In this document: in pieces, positions 26,260-34,446 of the stretch
How the letters are laid out: every line of letters starts with the position of its first letter
How positions within the stretch are numbered: position 1 is the stretch's first letter
Notes under the pieces: generated by a model
The model's input: only the letters and a program-made list of their open reading frames with translations
Database searches by the model: none
What the model was told of the DNA's origin: nothing
Program-made: the position numbers and the translations under genes
Source of the DNA: RUG563 sp045590215
GTDB lineage: Bacteria; Bacillota; Clostridia; Christensenellales; Aristaeellaceae
DNA length: 64,000 nt
NCBI GenBank assembly: GCA_045590215.1
Contig: JAZNQO010000043.1
Span: 53,622-117,621, forward strand
Direction: 5' to 3'

Positions 26260-26327
26260 ATTGAGAAACCTCCTTCATTTTTTCATCTTCTTGATCTTTT
26301 CGATAAAAAGATGTGTTCTATTTTTGT

Positions 26328-26356
26328 ATTTTATCATTCTCCAGTCATATTGTCAA
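26328..26356 (-). promoter_or_regulatory. promoter of opp operon
   Basis: On the minus strand a consensus TTGACA (26351-26356), 17 bp and TAAAAT (26328-26333), about 70 bases before oppA. Confidence 0.88.
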
Positions 26357-26408
26357 TTGCAAGATTTATGGTATACAATAGTTTCGTGCATGTTTTTAAT
26401 GTAATTTT

Positions 26409-26437
26409 TTGCTTTTTTTGTCTCATCCTGCTATAAT
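26409..26437 (+). promoter_or_regulatory. promoter of the 26.5-27.6 kb gene pair
   Basis: TTGCTT (26409-26414), 17 bp and a perfect TATAAT (26432-26437), divergent from the opp promoter. Confidence 0.75.
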
Positions 26438-26448
26438 AAAGGGGAATA

Positions 26449-26496
26449 GGGCAGGGAAAAGCCGTCTTTCCTGCCCGGACAGGTGTTTCCGTCCGG
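26449..26496 (+). other. structured 5' leader, unassigned
   Basis: Two consecutive hairpins lie between the promoter and the gene: GGGCAGG..CCTGCCC (26449-26476) and CGGAC..GTCCG after it, with purine-rich sequence behind. I cannot match them to a riboswitch class. Confidence 0.4.
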
Positions 26497-26536
26497 CCTG
26501 CAAAAAAGGGAAAAATGCCTGATGAGGAGGATCATT

Positions 26537-27106
26537 TTGAAAGAAAGAAAGTATAAAGAAGATTATTCTTTGCGCTCTTTTGTCACAGCGCAGGGCAAAG
26601 AAAAGCGGGAGCCTGTTTATCAGGGCGTTTATTTCCGCTTTGCGGAGGGGAGCGCGGAAAAAAGCCGTGTGTTTCGCTTCTCTTTTCTATGCGCCGCTTT
26701 GTTTGCTGCCTTTTATTTCCTTTATTTGTCGCTGAATACCCCCAGCTCCCGGTGCATGTATGTGCTGCCCGTTGCTGCTTGCGCACTGGCTCCCCTTGCC
26801 TATTGGCTGATGGGCTTATATGCCCTGTACCGTGCCCCGGAAAAAATGACCCGGCTGCAAAAGGAAAACAGCTCCGGCCGCATCCTGCGCTCTGCCACCG
26901 GGTGCATGATGCTGCTGGGTATCGGCTGCATCGGCGATCTTATTTTCATGCTCTCTGCCGGGCAGCAGCAATGGGGGCAGGAATTGCCCGGCTTTGCGCT
27001 GCTGTGCTGCTGCGCTATTGCCGCCATGGGCTGCTTTTGGCGCATCCGGGAAAGCTATAATCGCATCATCACCCTCGGAAATGAAAAAGGAGACACTGCC
27101 CCATGA
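26537..27106 (+). CDS. integral membrane protein, unknown function
   Basis: This 189-residue protein has a charged N-terminal region of about 50 residues and then four hydrophobic helices in two pairs. A TTG start at 26537 fits the GAGGAGG at 26524-26530 best; an ATG at 26522 overlaps that site. It overlaps the next gene by 4 bp. I recognise no family or catalytic motif. Confidence 0.6.
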   Translation: MKERKYKEDYSLRSFVTAQGKEKREPVYQGVYFRFAEGSAEKSRVFRFSFLCAALFAAFYFLYLSLNTPSSRCMYVLPVAACALAPLAYWLMGLYALYRAPEKMTRLQKENSSGRILRSATGCMMLLGIGCIGDLIFMLSAGQQQWGQELPGFALLCCCAIAAMGCFWRIRESYNRIITLGNEKGDTAP

Positions 27107-27612
27107 AAATGAAATGGTATGCGAAACTGATGATTTTTTTAGGCATCGGCACCCTGCTTTTCTGCATCGTGGGGATGACCTATGTGATCCGGGCCAAATA
27201 TCAGATGAACGAATATACCCTGCAGCTGGGAGCTGCCTTCAACGCCGCCACCATCGTCAACGCCACCGAAACCTTTACCGATGCAGAAAACGCCGTGATT
27301 GCCGCCTATGAAGGGCAAAAAAGCGTCATCGTGCCGGAAAACTATAAATCCCTGCTGAGCTACCTGCGTCGGGATCATGCCATGCCTTTTCTTTCCTATA
27401 TAAATAAGGAAAAGGCTCTGCATATCAGCATCTGCGACGGCAGCCATCTCTATATCTTGGGCGACAAAGACGGCCAGGGCGCACTGGTCTATTTTGAAAC
27501 CGCCGGGGAAACCTATCGCATGCACGTAACCGGCGGCGACCTATGGCAGAAAATTCAGGATATCGCCCTCAAAGGCAGCTATAAGGCTCCCAATATTTTG
27601 CTTGGGCAGTGA
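27103..27612 (+). CDS. membrane-anchored extracytoplasmic protein, unknown function
   Basis: This 169-residue protein has a single N-terminal helix (about residues 7-28) followed by a soluble alpha/beta region facing outward. It is translationally coupled to the four-helix protein before it, so the two probably form a complex in the envelope. No family is recognised. Confidence 0.6.
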   Translation: MKMKWYAKLMIFLGIGTLLFCIVGMTYVIRAKYQMNEYTLQLGAAFNAATIVNATETFTDAENAVIAAYEGQKSVIVPENYKSLLSYLRRDHAMPFLSYINKEKALHISICDGSHLYILGDKDGQGALVYFETAGETYRMHVTGGDLWQKIQDIALKGSYKAPNILLGQ

Positions 27613-27905
27613 TATTGGGAGCGGCAGCAACCAAAGCGACGATTGAGATTGGGGAGAGACGCCCCTAACCTGAGGTACGGGAGACGAGCCAGCCCCTGCT
27701 TGGCCGCAAACCCCATCAAAAAAGCTGTGCCAGCCAATGCGGGTGATGTAAAGAATGTGTTCTCCTTCATGATGACTGTAAGTGTTGCCGATCGCATTGC
27801 TTATGCTTTCTTTGTTCTATGATAGCATGCGTACGATAAACTTGAATTTGAATAACTGTTCAAAAAACTTGTATTAACATAACACATTACCCTTTGTCAA
27901 ACGCA
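27613..27905. other. intergenic region, no supported gene
   Basis: I see no gene with a ribosome site here. The sequence becomes A+T-rich after about 27800, which marks the left edge of the potassium-transporter segment. The stretch 27820-27862 resembles the region upstream of the aminoglycoside phosphotransferase-like gene at 60411-60453. Confidence 0.4.
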
Positions 27906-27934
27906 TTGACAAGCAATGTAAAACACGATATAAT
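27906..27934 (+). promoter_or_regulatory. promoter of the potassium-uptake genes
   Basis: Perfect TTGACA (27906-27911), 17 bp and perfect TATAAT (27929-27934). Confidence 0.9.
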
Positions 27935-27956
27935 TTCAAAACGGATATTTACGAAA

Positions 27957-27990
27957 GGGAACCAGCTGACGGCAGAGGCCACTGGTTCCC
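27957..27990 (+). other. leader hairpin upstream of trkH/ktrB
   Basis: GGGAACCAG and CTGGTTCCC form a 9-bp stem with a 16-base loop in the transcript leader of about 120 bases. The short T-rich tail (TTATGCCTTT) makes an attenuator possible. It does not match the c-di-AMP riboswitch pattern that often controls potassium transporters. Confidence 0.45.
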
Positions 27991-28062
27991 TTATGCCTTT
28001 AGGGGAAAATAAGCTGGGTTTGCCGGAATTGAAATCCAATTACAATAACAAGGGTGTTGTTT

Positions 28063-29421
28063 ATGATAAAAAAGAAATTCTCCTTCTCCACAACACATGT
28101 GATTATGCTCAGTTTTCTGGCGGTGATTCTTGTTGGAAGCCTGCTGCTATCCCTGCCAATCAGTTCTGCAAGCGGCAAAGCAATCCCCTATTTGGATGCC
28201 CTGTTTACAGCCACAACAGCCACCTGCGTAACTGGGTTGGTAACGCTTCCCACCGTAACAACATGGAGCACGTTCGGGCATGTTATAATCTTAATCCTGA
28301 TCCAGGTGGGTGGTTTAGGCGTTATTACGATTATGTCTGCACTAATGATTCTGTTGCAAAAGCGGATGGGAATCAATGACCGGCTTTTACTACAGGATGC
28401 CTTTAATCTGAACAGCCTTTCCGGTATTATACGCTTCGTTAAGCGAGTGCTTCTGGGATCCCTCTTGGTGGAGGGAATCGGCGCATTGCTTTATATGATC
28501 GTATTTGTCCCTGCGTATGGTCTGAAAGGTGTCTGGATATCCGTATTTACATCCATCTCAGCCTTTTGCAATGCCGGTATTGATATCATTGCAGAGAACA
28601 GCTTGTGCAACTATGCAACAAATCCCCTCATTAACGCCGTCACCAGCCTGCTGATTATTTTAGGTGGCATCGGATATATTGTGTGGTGGGATATGATGGG
28701 TCTTGGCAAAAAAACTGCCGTAAAGAAACACAAACGTTTCCAAATGCTCTCCCTGCATAGCAAGATTACTATTGTAACAACTTTGATTCTTATTCTTGGC
28801 GGCGGAATACTGATCTTCTTGTTTGAGTATGATAATCCGCTGACCATTGGAAACCTGTCTGTTTTCGATAAAATCCAAGTCTCTCTGTTCCAGTCGGTTA
28901 CTACAAGAACGGCTGGTTTTGCAACTGTACCGCAGCAAGATCTGACGAATGCTTCCTCTATCCTTTGTCTGTTGCTCATGTTTATTGGCGGTTCTCCTGT
29001 TGGTACTGCAGGCGGTATTAAAACGGTGACCGTTGCTGTTTTAGTGGTATCGGCGATTGCAACGGTTCAGAACAAGCAGGATGTATCTATGTTTGGCCGC
29101 AATATTTCAAAGCAGGTGGTTAACAAGGCCGTGGCTGTCACCTTGATGTCCTTTTCTATTATGATCACATCCACAATTCTGCTTTCTGCCGTTTCCAATG
29201 CCGATGTCTTGGATATCCTTTTCGAAACCGTCAGTGCTACTGGAACCGTGGGGTTGACTCGGGATATGACACCATATCTAAATACCGCAGGGAAAGGGAT
29301 TATCATCGGAACCATGTACCTTGGCAGAGTGGGGCCAATTTCTCTGGCACTTGCATTGAATTCCAGAAAGAAGCATCAGAACATCATCAAAAATCCCACG
29401 GAAGAAATTAGTGTTGGTTAA
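28063..29421 (+). CDS. potassium uptake transporter, TrkH/KtrB type
   Basis: This 452-residue membrane protein has four pore repeats. Selectivity-filter stretches are TATTATCVTGLVT, SAFCNAGID, TTRTAGFAT and SATGTVGLT, each with the conserved Gly. It imports potassium, usually with sodium, gated by the RCK protein encoded next. The ATG at 28063 follows CAAGGG. Codon use is A+T-richer than in the neighbouring operons, suggesting acquisition. Confidence 0.93.
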   Translation: MIKKKFSFSTTHVIMLSFLAVILVGSLLLSLPISSASGKAIPYLDALFTATTATCVTGLVTLPTVTTWSTFGHVIILILIQVGGLGVITIMSALMILLQKRMGINDRLLLQDAFNLNSLSGIIRFVKRVLLGSLLVEGIGALLYMIVFVPAYGLKGVWISVFTSISAFCNAGIDIIAENSLCNYATNPLINAVTSLLIILGGIGYIVWWDMMGLGKKTAVKKHKRFQMLSLHSKITIVTTLILILGGGILIFLFEYDNPLTIGNLSVFDKIQVSLFQSVTTRTAGFATVPQQDLTNASSILCLLLMFIGGSPVGTAGGIKTVTVAVLVVSAIATVQNKQDVSMFGRNISKQVVNKAVAVTLMSFSIMITSTILLSAVSNADVLDILFETVSATGTVGLTRDMTPYLNTAGKGIIIGTMYLGRVGPISLALALNSRKKHQNIIKNPTEEISVG

Positions 29422-29433
29422 AGGAGCGTTGAC

Positions 29434-30084
29434 ATGACTATGAACAAGACATATGCTGTATTTGGTCTGGGCCGGTATGGTATTGCTGTAGCCCGTGAAC
29501 TTGTCAGTAACGGCATGGAAGTAATTGCTGTGGACTCCGATGAAAGGATTGTGAATGCAGCCGCAGACGAACTGCCGATCTGCAAATGTGCTGATATTAC
29601 AGATCCCGAAGCCATCCGGCAGTTGGGTATTTCCAACGTGGATGTGGTAATCATTGCAATGGCCAATAACCTGGAAGCCAGTGTTATGGCGGTAACCCTC
29701 TGCAAGGAGATCGGTGTAAAGACTGTTATTGCCAAGAGTGCCAATGAAATGCATCAGAAGATTCTCATTCGTGTTGGTGCGGACACGGTTGTGTTCCCGG
29801 AGAACGAATCTGGTATCCGTTTGGCTAAAAATTTGCTCAGTTCCGGTTTTGTGGACATGGTTTCCCTGACAAAAAATGTATCAATGATAGAACTGGATGT
29901 AAAACCAGAGTGGGTCAATAAAAACCTGATCGAGTTGAATCTGCGCAAAAAGTTTTCCATCAATGTAGTGGCTATTCACCAAGGAGACTCTGTCAGCGTG
30001 GATATTGATCCCCATACACCGCTGCAAGCAGATGATAAGCTGATTGTGATTGTGAATACGAAGAAACTATCTAAATTGATTTAA
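29434..30084 (+). CDS. ktrA: potassium channel regulatory subunit, KtrA/TrkA (RCK) type
   Basis: This 216-residue cytoplasmic regulator has a Rossmann fold N-terminal RCK domain with AVFGLGRYGIAVAREL (nucleotide-binding loop), an acidic residue at the end of the second strand (VIAVDSD), and a C-terminal RCK_C domain from about residue 135. It binds ATP/ADP or NAD(H) and gates the transporter. AAAGGAG precedes the start, 12 bp after the transporter gene. Confidence 0.92.
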   Translation: MTMNKTYAVFGLGRYGIAVARELVSNGMEVIAVDSDERIVNAAADELPICKCADITDPEAIRQLGISNVDVVIIAMANNLEASVMAVTLCKEIGVKTVIAKSANEMHQKILIRVGADTVVFPENESGIRLAKNLLSSGFVDMVSLTKNVSMIELDVKPEWVNKNLIELNLRKKFSINVVAIHQGDSVSVDIDPHTPLQADDKLIVIVNTKKLSKLI

Positions 30085-30152
30085 TAGCAGAGACGCTATG
30101 ATGCAGGCAAGGCAACGTCGAAGCAGCAATCGTCCATCATAATAAACCAATT

Positions 30153-30330
30153 GACAAATTCCGATTTGTTGAGCAAACAAAAAGCAAATTCCGATCATTT
30201 CAGAAGGGCGCAATTATACGCATCGTTCCGGTGCATTGCCTTTGCAAACCCACATAAGCAAACGAGCATCCAAACACGGATGCTCGTTTGTTTGTTGTTG
30301 GATCAATGGTTCCTTCAGAACCCTCCCGCC
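30153..30330 (+). repeat. structured dispersed repeat, copy A
   Basis: One of three copies of a 177-187 bp repeat. Read in this direction it starts GACAAATTCCGATTTGTTGA and ends near CCTCCCGCC. It holds GCGCAATTATACGCA..GTGCATTGC (nested stem) and GAGCATCC..GGATGCTC (hairpin). It lies 68 bp 3' of the ktrA stop, in the same orientation as the gene. The other copies are at 59265-59451 and 63600-63776, on the opposite strand. Confidence 0.85.
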
Positions 30331-30350
30331 ATCGTGACACAGCTTTTAAT

Positions 30351-31370
30351 TTATCCCTGTTCCGGTTGTTTTCCGCTTATGATGGGAAACGCCTTGCGCC
30401 AGAAGGGCAGCACCGTCAGCAGCAGCCCTGTGCAGGCCAGAGCCATCACGAAATAGCACACGTCCATCCGCATCCATGCAAGGAAAGCAATCTTCTGCTC
30501 CAGCGCAAATTCCATCACGATCACCACACCGGCGCACAGCAAAATCTGGATAAACGCCAGCCACAGCCGTTTGTTTTTCCGTTCTTCCTTCTTCGTCATC
30601 TGCCAGCTGATGAGCAAAACGCCCACAATCATCAAGGCACTGAACATCTGGTTCGCCCGGATGAACCCCCACACAATCACCTGATCCTGCCGCATGGATT
30701 CAAAGACAATCTGGCAGCAGGCATACACAAGCAGCAGGAGCAGTGCAGCTCCGCCATCCCGGCGTTTTTTCATGGCAAGCAGCAGCACCAACATCACCAA
30801 TGCCGTCAACGCTTCCGGCAGGAAGATGGCGAAATTCCAAGTTTCATAATAATCCTGCACCGCAAAGGGGAAGCGATACAGCAGGTCATAATTTTCCCAC
30901 GGAATCATGCTGATTTCCATCCACGGGTCAAACCAATCCTCAATGCAATAGCCATAGCCAAGACCAATGGTGGTCTCCGCTAAACGTCCGGCCGCAATCA
31001 ATAACGCCGCCGGAGCCGCCGCCGCATCCAATACCCGTTTGAAGGGTTGCTTTGCAACCTTCGCCGTAAGCCATGCCGCCAAAATGCCGCCGATGATGCC
31101 GCCATACAGCAGATAACCGCCGCTTGTGAACCGGAAAAAGAACCCCAGTCCCCTTTCCATCACCCATTTGATATTGGCAAGGCAATAGCCCGCCCGTGCC
31201 ATGAGGAAAACAAGCGGAACCGCCAGCACAGCAAACCAGCTGACCGTGCCTTCAGAAAGCCCTTGTTTTTTGCCCGTATAGTTCATCAGAAGGAGGGCTG
31301 CCAAGGCCGCCAGCGCAACCAAGCCGCCATACACATAAACGGGCAGGGAGCCCACTTGAAATGCTGTCAT
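30351..31370 (-). CDS. Lgt-like integral membrane protein, copy 2
   Basis: This 339-residue membrane protein has about nine helices. Blocks matching prolipoprotein diacylglyceryl transferase are FLMARAGYCLANIKW, GGYLLYGGIIGGIL, IAAGRLAET and FESMRQDQVIVWGF..ANQMFSA. The Lgt signature Asn after GRxG/A is Glu here, so true Lgt activity is doubtful. Two extra C-terminal helices (LCAGVVIVMEFALEQK onward) are shared with the paralogue at 32368-33264. It starts 4 bp after a secreted NAGPA-type gene. A transferase or lipid-handling role is inference. Confidence 0.72.
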   Translation of the reverse strand: MTAFQVGSLPVYVYGGLVALAALAALLLMNYTGKKQGLSEGTVSWFAVLAVPLVFLMARAGYCLANIKWVMERGLGFFFRFTSGGYLLYGGIIGGILAAWLTAKVAKQPFKRVLDAAAAPAALLIAAGRLAETTIGLGYGYCIEDWFDPWMEISMIPWENYDLLYRFPFAVQDYYETWNFAIFLPEALTALVMLVLLLAMKKRRDGGAALLLLLVYACCQIVFESMRQDQVIVWGFIRANQMFSALMIVGVLLISWQMTKKEERKNKRLWLAFIQILLCAGVVIVMEFALEQKIAFLAWMRMDVCYFVMALACTGLLLTVLPFWRKAFPIISGKQPEQG

Positions 31371-31374
31371 TTCT

Positions 31375-32295
31375 TTATTCCCCCACCGTGTCAGACACGA
31401 AATAGATCAAGCCGGAAATAGCCCGATGGTTTCTGGTGGACTTATGCACGGCCTTATCGGCAAAAAACAAATTGGTGGAGCCGCCGCCGTCCAGATTATA
31501 GGCTACCGTGCATTCGGGGAAAACGGATTTGATATACGTCGCCATTTCCCGCAGGTTGATGCCGCTGCCATCGCCGCCGTCCACTTCCAGGATGCCGTAT
31601 TCCAGCTCGCCCAGCTGGCAAATGGCAATACGCTGGCAGGCGTAATGGGATTCCACCCGGCTGAACTTTTTCGCATCATAATCAATCGGCACTTCCTCGC
31701 CGTCCGCCACCAGCACAGGGCCAAAGCAGAAGGCGTGCATCACCGAGCGGCCTTCCGCTTGCAAAGCTTCTTTCTTCGCATTCACGCTTTCCGCCGTGGC
31801 GTCCATCACATAGGAAAAATCGCCCTTGTTGTCAATAATCAGCACATCCCGGCTGCCGTCCGGCGCATTGCGATATTCCACGCCATGCCGGGCAATATAG
31901 CCGGTATTGTATTCATACTTGGCAAAATCGTCGTTCAAGGCCACCACAGCATTCAGGCCCTTGATCATGTTCTTGGCACGGGCCAGGGTGGGATCGTCAT
32001 AGCTGTTGTTGCTGAAGGTGGTGCGGATCTGGGAAGGATCGGAAATCTTGATCCGAATCCAGTGGGTCGTCACCTTCGTGGCACTGCTTTTTGCCTTGCG
32101 GGTGCTGTTGGTAAGGGTTGCATGGATGGTGTCGTCCTGATATTCGGTTTCGGAAATCCAGCCGCTTTTTATCAAGGGCTGGCCGGGCTCGTTCATCGCC
32201 GGAAATTCCTCTGCCAAGCCGTGAGAGGGCAGCAAAAAGCTAATTGCCAGCAGCATCAAAACAGCCAAACACCAGCGCAACGCATTTGCTTTCAT
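31375..32295 (-). CDS. secreted NAGPA-type phosphodiester glycosidase domain protein, copy 2
   Basis: This 306-residue protein has a signal peptide (cleavage after GLA at about residue 28) and a phosphodiester glycosidase (NAGPA) domain. The domain's hallmark is YNLDGGGSTNLFF near the C-terminus, with GLNAVVALNDDFAKY and HAFCFGPVLVADGEEV upstream. NAGPA removes GlcNAc from a phosphodiester; bacterial relatives act on surface or spore glycans. GAGGAGGA supports the ATG at 32295. It is paired with the Lgt-like gene that follows. Confidence 0.82.
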   Translation of the reverse strand: MKANALRWCLAVLMLLAISFLLPSHGLAEEFPAMNEPGQPLIKSGWISETEYQDDTIHATLTNSTRKAKSSATKVTTHWIRIKISDPSQIRTTFSNNSYDDPTLARAKNMIKGLNAVVALNDDFAKYEYNTGYIARHGVEYRNAPDGSRDVLIIDNKGDFSYVMDATAESVNAKKEALQAEGRSVMHAFCFGPVLVADGEEVPIDYDAKKFSRVESHYACQRIAICQLGELEYGILEVDGGDGSGINLREMATYIKSVFPECTVAYNLDGGGSTNLFFADKAVHKSTRNHRAISGLIYFVSDTVGE

Positions 32296-32367
32296 GGGGA
32301 ATACATCCTCCTCATTCATTTTGTGCAGTCTGCACACGATCGTGAAATCAATTTACTTTCCAAGGCG

Positions 32368-33264
32368 TTACGCCATCTGGCGGCGAATAAGCCAGCTTTC
32401 CATCACGCCAAGCACCGCAAGCCCTGCCGCCATCACCAGATAGAAAAAGATGGGATGCACGCCGTTAAACAGCTTGCCGCCTGCCGCAAATTCCACCGCC
32501 ACAAACACCCCGGCGCACAAAACGCCGATGATGGCAGGCAAAAACCGCTTCTTTTCCTGCTTTGCCCGGATGCCCAGCCAGATCAGAATCCCTTCCGCCG
32601 TTAACATGCAAATCAGCTGCTCCACCCGGATAAACTGGCTCCAGATCAGGCTCTGGTTCCGCAAACTTTCGCAAAGCACCTGCGCCAGACACAGATAGAA
32701 AACCGTCCGCAGGAATCGTTTTTCCCGGAATTTCAAAAGGGAAACAATAAAAACAATCAGGTACAGCAGCCCCGCGTAAACATGCACGGCGATATACCAT
32801 TCGCCCCATTCATTGCCCACCGCCGCCGGGAAAAAGAAGAACGCTTCATTTTCGATATAGTTACCGGCGCAGATGAGCCCTAAAAAATACTCCCCAAACC
32901 GGGCAAGAGAGGCAAGCAGCGCACCAGCAGGGGCATAGGCGTTCAATGCCTTCATCACCGGATTGCCCGTGCATATGCCCGCCAGTGCCGCTCCTAAAAT
33001 CACGCCCAGCGCACCGCAAAAGAAGCTCATCATGGACATATCATCCGTAATCAGCGTATCGGCAAAGCCGTAGCCACGCACATATTCCAGCTGCAAAAGG
33101 CAATAGCCCAGCCTTGCAAACACAACACCCAGCACCGTGCCAAAAAGCATCGTCAACGCCGCCAGCAGCCCTCTTTTCTTCATAGAAGCTGCCGTCAGGA
33201 AATGCACGCCGCAAGCAATCAGCGCACTGCCTGCCATCCAAAGCAAATAGGTATTATTCAACAT
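32368..33264 (-). CDS. Lgt-like integral membrane protein, copy 1
   Basis: This 298-residue protein is a paralogue of the product of 30351-31370. Matching blocks are VVFARLGYCLLQLEYV, LLASLARFGEYFLGL, AQVLCESLRNQSLIW..FIRVEQLI and the extra C-terminal LCAGVFVAVEFAAGGK. It has eight or nine helices. The Lgt catalytic positions are further degraded (ARFGEY in place of GRxGN). The ATG at 33264 lies just inside a weak GAGGATTGAG site after the preceding stop. It is coupled to the NAGPA gene before it. Confidence 0.68.
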   Translation of the reverse strand: MLNNTYLLWMAGSALIACGVHFLTAASMKKRGLLAALTMLFGTVLGVVFARLGYCLLQLEYVRGYGFADTLITDDMSMMSFFCGALGVILGAALAGICTGNPVMKALNAYAPAGALLASLARFGEYFLGLICAGNYIENEAFFFFPAAVGNEWGEWYIAVHVYAGLLYLIVFIVSLLKFREKRFLRTVFYLCLAQVLCESLRNQSLIWSQFIRVEQLICMLTAEGILIWLGIRAKQEKKRFLPAIIGVLCAGVFVAVEFAAGGKLFNGVHPIFFYLVMAAGLAVLGVMESWLIRRQMA

Positions 33265-33269
33265 CTTTC

Positions 33270-34211
33270 TCAATCCTCAACATAAGCACTGGCAAAATAA
33301 ATGCTGTCGCACACAGTGCGGAGATTGGTGTCCTGAGTGTTATTGATTTTCTTGTTCATGAAGGCAATCTGGGTGCTGCTGCCGCCATCGAACATATATG
33401 CCGTTTCCACAGGGCCAAGGGACAACACCAGCTTGGTAAAATCCTGCACGCTCAGGCCGAAATGGGCAACGGCCACAATGCGGTATTGCAGCGGCCCCAC
33501 CTGACACAAGCAAATGCGCTGTGCCCTGTTCCAGCTCTGGGATTTATGGGGATGGACGATGGAGCGGGGGTTGGCTTCCACTTCTTCGCCGTTCAAGATA
33601 ATGCAGGGGCCAAAATCAAAGCCGTTGATCACTCGCTTGCCATTCACCTGCGTCAGCTGCTCGTGGGTGACGGGGGTGGAAGGGAAGGTGTTCCCAAGGC
33701 CTTCTTCCACGTCCCGGTTCCCGGCCAGAATCACATGGAAATCGCCATCTTCGTCAATGAGCAGAAGGTCGTGCCAGGTTTCGCTGATTTCCCGAAACAT
33801 CACGCCCTGCCGCAACACAAAGGAATCGGGATGCTCGCCGAAATAATCCCCATCCATGGCCACAACGGCATTCACACGCTTGGCCATCACGGGCACGGAC
33901 ACCTTCTGCCGGGTTTTGAAGCCCTTTTCGCCGCCGCCTGCGGATTCGGTGCGCAGCTGGGTGGCATTGGCGATGGTGATGTCTACCACATAATAGGTGC
34001 AATCATATTCATCGCTCTTGGCATACATTCTTTCCACTTTGATGGAAGGGTCTTCATAGCTCATTTTACCCTGCTCAAATTTTTCCTGCAAGGGCATACC
34101 GCCGGAAAAATCGATGGGCAGCTCCAGAACCTCTGCCTGTGCAGTGCCGCCGAACGAAAACAGTATACTCATCAGCGAAAGAAGAGCTAAAAATTTGCGA
34201 AAATTTTTCAT
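33270..34211 (-). CDS. secreted NAGPA-type phosphodiester glycosidase domain protein, copy 1
   Basis: This 313-residue protein has a signal peptide ending GTAQA-EV at about residue 26 and a NAGPA domain. NAVVAMDGDYFGEHPDSFVL, VINGFDFGPCIILNGEEV and YMFDGGSSTQIAF are the counterparts of blocks in the paralogue at 31375-32295. AGGAGG precedes the ATG at 34211. It heads a four-gene minus-strand operon and is divergent from a secreted PIG-L deacetylase. Confidence 0.82.
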   Translation of the reverse strand: MKNFRKFLALLSLMSILFSFGGTAQAEVLELPIDFSGGMPLQEKFEQGKMSYEDPSIKVERMYAKSDEYDCTYYVVDITIANATQLRTESAGGGEKGFKTRQKVSVPVMAKRVNAVVAMDGDYFGEHPDSFVLRQGVMFREISETWHDLLLIDEDGDFHVILAGNRDVEEGLGNTFPSTPVTHEQLTQVNGKRVINGFDFGPCIILNGEEVEANPRSIVHPHKSQSWNRAQRICLCQVGPLQYRIVAVAHFGLSVQDFTKLVLSLGPVETAYMFDGGSSTQIAFMNKKINNTQDTNLRTVCDSIYFASAYVED

Positions 34212-34371
34212 TTGCCTTTCCTCCTGTGTTGACATTTGAGAGACAGTTTCTAACCCTTATATTTTATCATTTTTTCCATTGCAAGTAAAGCCAGAAATTG
34301 TATTTCCTAACATTTATAATCTCTACCGTTTTTTCGGTGTGGAAACAGCCGTTCCTGTGCGGAAAAACTCC

Positions 34372-34401
34372 TTGACACACGGCCTTTTTATGGTTCATAA
34401 T
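34372..34401 (+). promoter_or_regulatory. promoter of the PIG-L deacetylase gene
   Basis: TTGACA (34372-34377), 18 bp and CATAAT (34396-34401). The minus-strand operon probably starts at TAAAAT (34261-34266) with a weak TTTACT -35, so the two promoters are divergent. Confidence 0.7.
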
Positions 34402-34446
34402 GAACAGGAATCCGCAAAAGCGAATTATCAAAAAGGAGAAGGAAAA

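Noticed and set aside
24127..26436. Long open frame on the plus strand opposite oppA
   Set aside because: Shadow of the highly codon-biased oppA; no start signal and no domain.
27935..28062. c-di-AMP riboswitch upstream of the potassium transporter
   Set aside because: The conserved ydaO-type blocks are not found; only a simple hairpin is evident.
27894..28379. Open frame overlapping the start of the potassium transporter gene in another frame
   Set aside because: The transporter frame has clear pore motifs; the overlapping frame has no domain and crosses the promoter.
30153..30330. Integron attC site as the identity of the dispersed repeat
   Set aside because: GTTGAGC fits the GTTRRRY core, but it lies at the wrong end relative to the gene, the partner RYYYAAC box is missing, and no integrase gene is present.
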